Shown here piece by piece: positions 54,501 to 64,000 of a DNA stretch of 64,000 nucleotides; within the stretch, counting starts at the first letter, position 1, and every line of letters begins with the position of its first letter. The notes beneath the pieces are model-generated. The model did not search any database and was not told the DNA's origin. It saw only the letters and a list, made by a program, of their open reading frames with translations. This DNA comes from Bacteroidales bacterium (GTDB taxonomy: Bacteria > Bacteroidota > Bacteroidia > Bacteroidales > Lentimicrobiaceae): positions 124,001-188,000 of the forward strand of contig JADJEQ010000015.1 in the NCBI GenBank assembly GCA_016709025.1, read 5' to 3'. The position numbers and the translations under genes were made by a program.

Positions 54501-56977
54501 ATAAATAAAGTAGGTTCTTTTGAACAAGAGAATATGACAATATTTATTGAATGGATTAAGACAAAAACTGAAAAGATTTCTTCAAGTCTTGCATAATAAG
54601 TAAGTCTATTGATGGTCAATTTGTTATCTATCCTTCCACCAATTGGATTCAATATTTCTCTGCTGATAGTGCGCTTAATCAGGTCATTACGGAGAGTCAT
54701 TTTGTTCCTAAGCTTTCCATTTTACCGCTTGAATTGTATTCTAATGGCCTACACGCTATTGGACTTCTCGAAGGAAATGATCTGCTAAATTTTCTATTGG
54801 ATAAGGGACTGGCATCGAAATCTTTTGTTCGGTTCATCTCAGGAAAAGTTACACCGGAAATAAAAAAACTTTTCATTGAGAAGCTTGGTGTCATTAATCT
54901 TACAAGTGATATAATTTACAATAAAGAATCTTACGAACATCAAATAATTGATATCATACTGGAATTAGGTAAAGCAGATGAAACATATTTCGATTTAATT
55001 ATTCCCAATATAAGCATTGACGGGAATTCCATTTCATCGAGAAACATATCAGATGATGTATTTTTCCAGATCAAAAGAGGGGAAGTAGATTATAAATACG
55101 AGCTCAGTCTTTCTTCAGTATTACCAGGATATAAAGATCAAACTTCATCTGTTACTTCTATAGTTGAAGCATTTCCGGATCTTAACAAAACGGACTTACG
55201 CAAACTCTTCAAACTTTCTAACAAAAAAACATCGAAAAATTTTGATGAAATTGAACGTATCTACGATTGATTATTTCAAACCAGCTCAGGTTTTATTTCT
55301 TTGGTTATTCTTCGAAGAAACGAACCAACCTAATGTATGCGGAAACAAAATCGATTTTGCGAAGTATTTCTGGGGAAAAGATCAGAGTCAGTTTGAAAAG
55401 TCAATAATTGAATTCCTTGAACTCTGTTTCCAAAAGAATTATTTTTTCTTTGTAAAAACATTCACCTTAACTGGATTTACACCAGGAATTTTTATTCTGG
55501 ATATGGAATATTCTTTGCTATCTGAAAGAATTCCTTTGTGGTTAAGTAACTGGGTTAATGCAAGGGAAGTTGAGAAAAAGATAAACTTCTTAAATAATAT
55601 TGGGTTTAACGGACAGGAAAGTTTTGTAGTAAAGCTCCGTAAATCATTAATTGATAAAAATAAGGATGAATTCACAAAATATCTCAGTAATCTTGCAAAT
55701 GATCTCTTAGTCAAAAATACTGTTCTTTGGCTGAATGAGCAGAAAGTTAATCCAACCTATAAGATAGAATCCATATTTATAAAGCCTTTGTATGAAAGGC
55801 TTGCTTCAAAGTCGGTAATGTTGAAGGATTTACTGGTCCCGATTATTACGGAGTATTCAGATGAGCAGTGTATTTATTCATTGAAAGCATTGGATCCAGC
55901 GGTTGATTATCATTTCATGCATTCTGGTTGGGGTGTTTTAAAAATGAAATTCTTAAACTTTTATTCAATAATTCAAAACAGATAATTGATGATGTAATCC
56001 CGCTAAAACACAGAACTGAATTAAAAATCATCAATACATCTCCTGTTAAAAGGCCAGATGAGTCGAAATTACTTCAGAATTCGTCCCCTTTCAATGAACC
56101 ATTTTATATAGAATGGTCTGAGAAAGATTTCTATAAAATTAGAGTTTATAATGAAAATCTTTTGCCTTATAACATTTATTATAATGATCATATTCTGAAT
56201 ACATTAACCGAAGGAAATAAAGAAAAAGTCAATGAAGTATTTTATATTTCAGCCGATGAAGAAAATTATATTCCATACTCCTTAAAAGGACTGCTTCCGG
56301 ACTCAATTAGATATCAACTTAATGAAAGAAAAGAAGAATATGAAAAAAAGAAAAACCAGGCAAACTATGCCATAGAATATAGTGAACTTGAACAACAAGC
56401 ACTAATTCGCCTTTTCGGGGATGAGATTCCACGTGGTTATCATAAAGATCTGAATCTCGTTTCAATGATTAAAGCTTTGATATATTTAAATGATCAAGGC
56501 TATGATGTAAATGATGCGGAAGCAAATATTCATTTTACTCAAAAATCCGCTCAACTATTTCCTGTTTATCCTCCTGGAGGTTCAAAAGCAACATCAAATG
56601 GGATAACAGTTAAATGCCGTTCTGCTAAAACTGGTCTATTGTATTTGCTTGCATCAACCTGGAAAGAATTGGCCGACTCCAATACATATCTTTACATTCT
56701 AACAGGTAATAAAAATAGTGATTGCCGTCTATGCAAAACCAGGTCCGAAATTCTCGATGATAAGAAAGCTGATTATCAAATTTTTAGAATTGAGGCTTCC
56801 TCAAATCCAGACACCATAGACTCAATATTGGATGGCAAGTTTGATAAAAGTGAAATTCGCTTGATTATCAGGGTGGGTGAAAGTAATGCCTACAAATCTA
56901 TCTTTGAAAAAATCAGGAGAAAGGAAGAGAATGATGATTCTCGGAATATTAACTTAGGCGATGAAACAATAGATTAA
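51543..56977 (+). CDS. Giant HSP90-like (GHKL, sacsin-type) ATPase protein (frameshifted)
   Basis: About 1,810 residues over about ten frame changes. Near residues 155-250 is a GHKL ATP-binding domain of the sacsin N-terminal type: 'FELIQNADDMPFN' (N box), 'LFLHNGKFFDRNDVKAICD' (the G1 position), 'GYKGIGFKSVF' (G2). The middle 1,200 residues are a mix of helices and strands without known motifs. The C-terminal 350 residues start 'YIEWSEKDFYKIRVYNE' and contain two close Cys, 'NSDCRLCKTRSE'. It ends 3 bases before the SF1 helicase gene, so both are probably one operon. Large sacsin-type ATPases occur in prokaryotic conflict loci; a role here is inferred from the neighbourhood. Confidence 0.75.
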
Positions 56978-56980
56978 TTT

Positions 56981-58755
56981 ATGGTTATTCCGAATAACAA
57001 ACATATTGAATTTTACGAATGGCAGATTCAGGTACTTGAAGATGAATGGGAGAGATATGCTAAATCTCCTATGCGAATTCTGATGCAGGAAAAAAGGCTT
57101 TTTGTGGGCCGTATATGGGGCGTGCAGGAAGAACAAGGAAATGTTATTTTAAGGTTTAAAGCAGGCATTGTGCCCCGTATGAAACAACCTTATCTATTAT
57201 GTCTTGTCGGTAGTGACGCACCACAGGATTCATCAAATTGGAATTTTAATTATACAACCTTCAGGAGTCACAATCACCTCGACTTTCTGGAAGGAATACA
57301 GATATTTATACCCAATACTACCTCAAATCAAACCATTCAGATTGGTCCTATATAGCAGTAAATGGTTTTGATTCTGAACTTCTTTTAAATTTAAAGGAGA
57401 ATTTCCTATCAAATCAACAACATCCACTTATAGTGATTGCTGAAACAGATCCTCCTATCGATTATCTGTTAAAATTGAAAGAATTTGTTGAGAAGAATGG
57501 AGAGGATTCAATTTTAAATCTGGATGTTGATAAGAAAGAACATTCATGGCATCCAATCAATATTGATAATGATGCAGAAATACTCCAGGATGTAGTTGAC
57601 CTTATACATAATAATCATATCACAATTATTCAGGGGCCTCCTGGTACAGGAAATCATACCTGGCAGCACAACTTAGTGGGTATTTCCTGGAACAAAATTA
57701 TGCTGTAGCAATAACAGCATTGACAAATCGTGCATTGATTGAAATTGCTGAAAAGAAAGGGTTAGATAAGGCTATAGAGCAGAAAAAGGTATATAAAACT
57801 AACCTTTCGAATGATGAATCAAAAAGCTGCCTTCACTATTGAATGTCAAAAGTTTTTCACCAATAAATGGTGAATTATTGCTAACCACTTACTACAAGCT
57901 GTCACAATTTCATTCTGAGATTATAGAAGGAAGCAAAGGTTTGATTTACTGATTATTGAGGAGGCTTCACAATCTTATCTGGCAACAATTGCAATGTTTA
58001 GTTCTATAGCCAAAAAGGTTTTGGTAATTGGCGATCATAAACAATTAACGCCAGTTGTAATCAGGAGAGACCAGGCACTTAAGATTCATATAAAAATCAA
58101 TGGCATAATAGATGGATTGAAAACTCTGGCTTTTAACAATAGTGATCTTTCTTATCGTTTGACTAAAACAAGGAGATTAACATCTGTCGCTACTATGCTT
58201 ACAGGTATCTATTATGATAATAAGTTGTCTTCTATTTCTGACTTGGAAGGTAAGATATCTTTACATTCAAAATATTCTAATCTATTCCAGCCAAATGGAG
58301 GAGCGTCTATTGTCCGCTTGCAATCATCAAGAATGGGATTTTTAGAAGAAGATATTATAAAATTGTTATGCAAAATTGCCGATGACCTGATGAAAAGTGA
58401 TAAAAGTTTGGAAGTTGCACTTTTGTCTCCATATATAAAAATTGAATCTGCATATTATGAACAATATAGCAAATTGTCAACCGACTATTAACATATGACA
58501 ATCAATACTATTCATAAAATTCAAGGATTGACTACAGATCTAACTATGCATTATATGCCTCTCGATAATCCAGGATTTGATCTTGATGATAATCTATTCA
58601 ATGTGGCTACGAGCAGATCTCGCATGGGAACTCTCCTGGTGACATATGAACATATCAGGCTACTGAGTTCTGTATCAAATGAAACACTCAATTTCTTGCA
58701 TTCATGTATGGATGTTACTGATATTTTTAAAACCTTTTTAGTAGAAAACCGTTAA
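56981..58755 (+). CDS. DNA2/NAM7-like SF1 helicase (frameshifted)
   Basis: About 590 residues. The N-terminal part ('EFYEWQIQVLEDEWERYAK') is followed by Walker A 'TIIQGPPGTG', where a run of A at 57651-57653 lacks one base, hiding the Lys-Ser of GPPGTGKS. After adding it the frame continues 'YLAAQLSGYF'. Then come 'AITALTNRALIEIA', 'LLIIEEASQSYLATI' (motif II), 'KVLVIGDHKQLTPVV' (III), 'TINTIHKIQGLTTDLTM' (V) and 'NVATSRSRMGTLLV' (VI). This is an Upf1-like SF1B helicase. It probably works with the GHKL protein, three bases upstream. Its stop is two bases before the next ATG at 58758. Confidence 0.8.
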
Positions 58756-58757
58756 TC

Positions 58758-61700
58758 ATGCTCCCTCTCCAACAGGCCTACGAAATAAAATACTCCATCA
58801 TTGAGTACCTGAAAGCAACCTTCAGTTTTAAAGAGAGGGATGTTAACGAAGCATTCTTAAGGTTTGTGAATGATGATAACAATGGACTTTTCAAAGGTCC
58901 ATATATTTCGTTAAAATTGCCTTTTGTCGTTCAATCTGGGGAAAACAGAAGCCTTCCTGTTTCCTGTTCTTGATTATTGCTACCTGCAGCGCCATCGTCC
59001 GGGCATTAAAGTTATCATCCTTTATCCCATGAATGCCCTGGCTACTGATCAGGCAAAACGTCTGGCCGAAACCATTTGGACCGATGAACGCCTCAAAGGG
59101 AAAATAACGGCTGGTCTATTTATCGGAGAAGGAAAGAATAAAGCAAAATACCCAAAAGATATGGGTCCTGCCAACATCATTGAGAACCGCGACTCAATTG
59201 TTGATAGTCCTCCTGACATCTTACTTACCAACTTCAAGATGCTGGACTATGGCCTTATGCGTAACTTGTTCCATAATCTTTGGTCATACAATCTCGAAGA
59301 TCCTTCACTACTCAAATTCCTGGTTCTCGATGAACTTCATACATACGACGGGGCACAAGGTACTGATGTGGCAAACCTCATTCGCCGCCTGAAGCTCAAA
59401 TTAGATATCCCTAAAGACCATTTATGCCCGATAGGTACTTCCGCTACTATCGGTTCTGGTGATAGCGCAAAACAACTTCTTAGCGAATATGCTCAGACAG
59501 TATTTGGAGAAACCTTTGGGGAAGATGCGATCATTTCCGAAAAACGCCTTTCAGTGGATGAGTTTTTCCCTTTGCCTGATAATGAACTTGAAATCTTCAT
59601 TCCCCGGCTGGCCGGCATCACCGAAAGCCGGATGGGAGAAAACGAAAATTATATCGATTATATCCGCCGGCAGAAAAAACTATGGCAGATCCCCGAATCA
59701 ATTGATGATGTTTCACTGGGTATTGAACTTAAAAAATTCAAGATCACCAAGGATATCCTTCAGTTGACATCAATTGGAATCATATCTACCCAGGATCTGA
59801 TACAAAAACTGGCAGATGGCAATGTTGAATTCCGTAAACTTCCTGAAACAGTCACAGAGTCAGGCATTAATCCACGCGAAGAGGCACTTAATTCTTTGCT
59901 TGCACTTATTGCTGAAGCGAAGATGGCAGGCGCTAAGAAATTCCCTTTCCTTTATCTCCAGATCCAAATTTGGATAAGGGAACTGAGTGGTCTGCTGCGC
60001 GAAGTAAGCACAGAACCTATTTTTAGCTGGAAAGACAAAATTGCAGGGAAGAATGAAGCAAAGGGTTTGCCGCCATGGTTTTGCCGCGAATGTGGGGCAA
60101 GCGGATGGCTTGGATTAAAGAACGATAACCGCAATAGTTTTGAGCAGGATTTACCCGCTATTTATGATCATTTTCTTCAGCAACCACAAAAACATCTATT
60201 TTGTTAATTCAGGAACTGAAGCCCATAAGCCAATTGAAGAATACGAACCGACTGATTTATTATCAGACAGGTACGTTAACAGACTCGACCTGTCTATTCA
60301 TGACACCAAAGGAGAAAACAAGGTAAAGATAATTGCTGTCCGCAAACTACTCAACAGCAGAGCGCGGCATGTATGCCCTGAATGCAATACTGAAAACACG
60401 GTAAGCATGATTGGCACCCGTGTGGCTACAATGTCATCCATCACGGTAAGCCAGATTCTGGCTTCTGATCTCGATAGCCGCGATGAAAAGTACCGTAAAG
60501 TTCTTGCTTTCACCAACAGTGTACAGGACGCTGCCCACCAGGCTGGCTTTATCGAGGCTCGTAATTACCGTTTTACTTTCCGGTCATCACTTCAAAGGGT
60601 TCTCAATGAATTGAATAGACCAGTCTCAATTGATGAGCTTCAAAAAGAGTTCATCAGCTACTGGAAGCATGTAACTGGGAATCAGGTGAAGAAGATCCTG
60701 AAGCTTATTATTACAGGTTCTTTCCTTCTGACTACCGTGGCAAAACAAACCTGCGTTACGACTTCAGGGAACCGGTTTCTCATAAATTTACTACCGCTTT
60801 TTGCAATGAATTTGATTATCGTGTTTCCTGGGAGATTGCTTCTGAGTTTGGTTTCAATGCCGGTATTGGCCGAACATTGGAAAAAACCGGGGCTTCTGCC
60901 ATTCTGTTCCCGGAACAAACACTCAAGGAAATCTACGGGGAGTTAAAATCCTGGCTGGAAGAGAATGGTCTGGGCATGATTCCGGAAGCTGCATTTCCTG
61001 CATTTATTAGTGGTTTACTTCACCGGATAAGGATCAGAGGAGGTATTGATCATCCTTACCTGGAAAAATACCGTAAAGAGGGATTGAAGCTGTGGGATCT
61101 GAATTGGATGCGCGATAACAGGCACTTTCTAAATAGAATGTATCATCCTAAATCAAGGTTTCCCAAATTAGTTACCTCAGCTCATCATACCCGCGGTTTG
61201 CTGGATACGACAAATACGCAAACTGCCAATTGGTTCCATGCTTATTTCAAGAAATCATTCATCATGGTTCCATCATACCCTCAGATTCTGAATGATTTTT
61301 ATGAAAAACTGTTCGTACAACTAAGTATCAGGGAATTTTGAATGAATTTTCCGAAGGTGCTGATCATAATTACAGCCTCACGCCTTCATCAATCTTGGTA
61401 CAAAACAAGGTAAAACATCTTGGCTGTTCCGAGTGTTCTTCGTTCCTTTCTGTAGCCTCTAACGATAGCATAACCGCTGGTGCCAAATGCCTTAATTACA
61501 GGTGTACCGGCGAATATCTTCCCGTGGATAAAGCTGAATTAAATTACTACCAACTGGTTTATAATCGTGTTAGGGCACCTCGCATCTATGCTTCCGAACA
61601 TACTGGTCTACCTGAGTCGTACCGATCGCGAAAAGGTTGAAGCTGATTTCAAGGAAAGACCGCGTTACAATTCCCTTAATGCACTGGTGGCAACATCCAC

Positions 61701-64000
61701 CCTCGAAATGGGTATTGATATTGGAACTTTGAATACAGCAATCAATAATTCAGTTCCCCCTTTAACATCAAACTACCTGCAGCGCATTGGCCGTGCCGGT
61801 CGAACTTCAGGATCAGCGCTTATCACCAACTTTGTGCAAAACAAGGTACACGATCTGTTCTATTTTCAGGAACCTAAGGAAATGATGGAAGGCGATATCT
61901 CAACTCCTGGTTGCTACCTTGAGGCGAAAGACATCCTTCTTCGCCACTTTTTTGCTTTTTGTCTTGATTCATGGTCATCAACTAATCCGAAAGAAAATTC
62001 CATTCCGGGCCGTCTTATTGCACTCCGCATTTACAATACCGACATAAGCTCTTCGGGCTTTCTCATTAACAGGATAATCAGTTACATTAAAGCAAACGAG
62101 AAAGTTTTGCTCTCACGTTTCTCATTTATTTACAAAAATGAAGTCAATCCTGATGTTCTGAATAACATAGCTCTGGTTCTTAGTAATGAAAGTTTTTATT
62201 TCAGGCTTCGGAAAGTTTTCGAAAAATTAAAAGAAGAGTATAGAAACATTGACATTAAGAGGAAGGAAATTGATAAGATCATTAAAGAAAAGCATCTGGG
62301 AGTAAATGATGATGAACGAAAGGAGCTTGAAGCCGAAAAGAAAGCGCTTTGGGGACTTAAAAGGCTGATTGATAAGCGTTCAGTACTCGAACATCTTACC
62401 AATACAGGGCTACTTCCCAATTATGCTTTCCCTGAAACAGGGGTTACTCTGAATGCCTGGGTTAAAGGCAGCCAGGCTAAAGGAAGTTCTGTTCCTCCAA
62501 CCGATGAACAGGTCGAAATTGTTCGCTCCGCTGAAGTCGCTATTCGCGAATTGGCTCCTGATAACTATTTCTATTCACAAGGTAACAAGCTCACTATTTC
62601 CGGCCTTAATACCTTCGACTGGAACGATCCGTCAATTCTATTGACTAAGAAATTTTGTTCAAATTGCGATAACATTGCTGATAATCCGATGGTTTCAGAA
62701 GCAACTTGTCCAAAATGCGGGCATTCCTCATGGGCATCTGTTTCCAATGAACACAAGTTTGTCAGGCTTAATTCTGTAAAATCAGTTAATGTTCGCGATA
62801 AATCTATCCTCGACGAAAAACATCCCTTTTGGTATTGAATACGTTAAATCCGTTGAAATCACCGAAGTCAACCTGGGTCGTCTTGATACCTATAATGCCC
62901 GCAAACTTACTATCAATCAGCTTGAGGAAATTCCGGCTTCAGGATTTGTCACATGCAGGTATTGTGGCAAATCAACATCTTCACCGAAAGCTCGGGATAT
63001 AAAATTTCACTATGGGTATTGCAAACACAAGGAACATGATTATGAAGATAAACCGGATGAAGTTTTTGAAGAAGTCTTCCTTTTTAGAAATATTAAAACC
63101 GAAGTTCTGAAAGTATTGCTCCCGGTTCAGGAGTTTGAAAACGATGCTACGGTAAACATGTTCAAAGCCGGTCTGGAACTGGGTCTGAAAAAATACTACA
63201 AAGGCAATCCGGAACATCTCAGAATAATAAGTTATTCAGAGTTTAATCAGCAAAACAATCGATTCGATAGGTTTTTGATCTTGTATGATAAAATTCCGGG
63301 CGGTACAGGATATTTAGGAAAACTCTTCAGCCCGGAAGAATTTACCCGGCTTATCAGCGAAGCCTATAAAGCCATCAAGGAATGTTCCTGTCAACATCAG
63401 GGAATGGATGGCTGTTACCGGTGCATTTTTTCGTATTCTAACCAATACTTGCGTGAAGAACTAAGTCGTGCCCGGGCTGAGAAGTTTTTTGAAAAATTGG
63501 TTGTTAATGCAGAAGCCTGGGAAAACCTCCATAATGGTTTAAGTGCTCTTTCTGGTACCGGTAAAATCGAAGAAAGTGAGCTTGAAGAACGTTTCATTCG
63601 TAGTTTACGAAATATAGCAATTAAAAAAAGTCCGGAAGGTTGGCAATTCGACGAATTTATTGAAGATGGGATTTTGTCGTATAAATTGGTAGTCGTTAAT
63701 GAGAACTATAAATTTTGCTACATCATCCGTCCCCAGGTAGCGCTTGGAACTGCGCAGGGGGTTCGGTACCTGACAGTTTCCGATTTCTACATTTCATGCA
63801 CTGGTATTCAAAAAGATGGATTTCCCGTCGATGACCCTGATCTTCTGGAAACAGTAAAAAGTATAGCCATCTACCTTTGATGGATACACATATCATGCAT
63901 CAAAAGAAAATCAACGCTTCTTCACCGATATGCGCCGGCGCATGGCTATTATCGAATCCTCTGATAAAACAACCTGGACACTCACATGGGATGACCTTGA
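58758..64000 (+). CDS. DEAD helicase with DUF1998 tail, DISARM DrmA/DrmB-like (frameshifted, runs off right edge)
   Basis: More than 1,745 residues in at least seven frame pieces. ATPase core: 'IILYPMNALATDQAKRL', 'PDILLTNFKMLDYGLMR', 'FLVLDELHTYDGAQGTDVA' (motif II as DELH), 'GTSATIGSG'. An insert follows with zinc ribbons 'CRECGASGWLG' and 'CPECNTENT'. The second lobe shows 'NALVATSTLEMGIDIGTLNT' and 'QRIGRAGRTSGS'. The end has the DUF1998 signature 'YDKIPGGTGYLGKLF' and 'CSCQHQGMDGCYRCIFSYSN'. After 63880 the frame changes and continues 'DGYTYHASKENQRFF' to the edge, so the stop at 63878-63880 is not real. DISARM has these functions in two genes (DrmA, DrmB); here they look fused. Composition is closer to the SNF2-methyltransferase pair than to the intervening AT-rich genes. 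Confidence 0.8.

Noticed and set aside
12586..64000. CRISPR array, IS element or prophage within the island
   Set aside because: No regularly spaced repeats, transposase, integrase, capsid or terminase motifs were seen on either strand.
26696..64000. The whole island as a decayed graveyard of pseudogenes
   Set aside because: Catalytic motifs survive throughout and several breaks are single-base homopolymer losses at invariant positions, better explained by consensus error; decay of individual genes remains possible.

Overview
The window looks like chromosomal DNA from a member of the Bacteroidota, probably a Bacteroidales- or Marinilabiliales-type uncultured organism. It carries two proteins with C-terminal type IX secretion (T9SS) sorting domains, a DUF1800/DUF1501 export pair, moderately AT-rich DNA, and genes without clear Shine-Dalgarno sequences.

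Bases 1-12,515 are ordinary backbone with intact genes: a DUF1800 protein (cut by the left edge), a DUF1501 protein, a small T9SS cargo protein, a SNF2-family helicase, cysS, a CPBP membrane protease, dusB, a sigma-54 response regulator, a YihX-like HAD phosphatase and a tRNA with anticodon CAT. Directly after the tRNA come a strong hairpin terminator and a perfect 12-bp tandem repeat. After that the character of the DNA changes: nearly every gene to the right edge is broken by small indels while its motifs continue in another frame. Several breaks are one-base homopolymer shortenings inside invariant motifs, and tyrS, normally essential, is also hit. I therefore read most breaks as consensus errors rather than decay, and I annotate joined gene spans.

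Bases 13-26.6 kb hold a T9SS-exported M23 peptidase with a duplicated segment, then tyrS preceded on the same strand by a divergent class I aminoacyl-tRNA-synthetase-like gene. Facing the other way is an unusual cluster: an unknown protein, an NMNAT-like nucleotidyltransferase overlapping a large protein that seems to fuse ATP-grasp (PEP-synthase type), a phosphohistidine swivelling domain and a DHH-DHHA2 phosphoesterase. A uracil-DNA-glycosylase-family protein, a B12/radical SAM protein and a small P-loop kinase follow.

Bases 26.7-64 kb are a defence island, all on the + strand. A DISARM-like frame (SNF2 helicase, ATGA-coupled giant Eco57I-type adenine methyltransferase, and at the far end a DEAD helicase with a DUF1998 tail) encloses about 24 kb of more AT-rich genes. 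These are a zinc-ribbon protein, an unknown protein, a giant ATPase with small companions, a PD-(D/E)XK-like nuclease, a Gabija-like OLD/UvrD pair, two DUF262 (GmrSD-like) proteins, and a giant HSP90-like-ATPase protein paired with a DNA2-like SF1 helicase. The best candidates for undescribed biology are the dikinase-DHH fusion operon (18.7-23.0 kb), the giant ATPase group (36.4-43.5 kb) and the GHKL-ATPase/SF1 pair (51.5-58.8 kb). No integrase, transposase or CRISPR array was seen.
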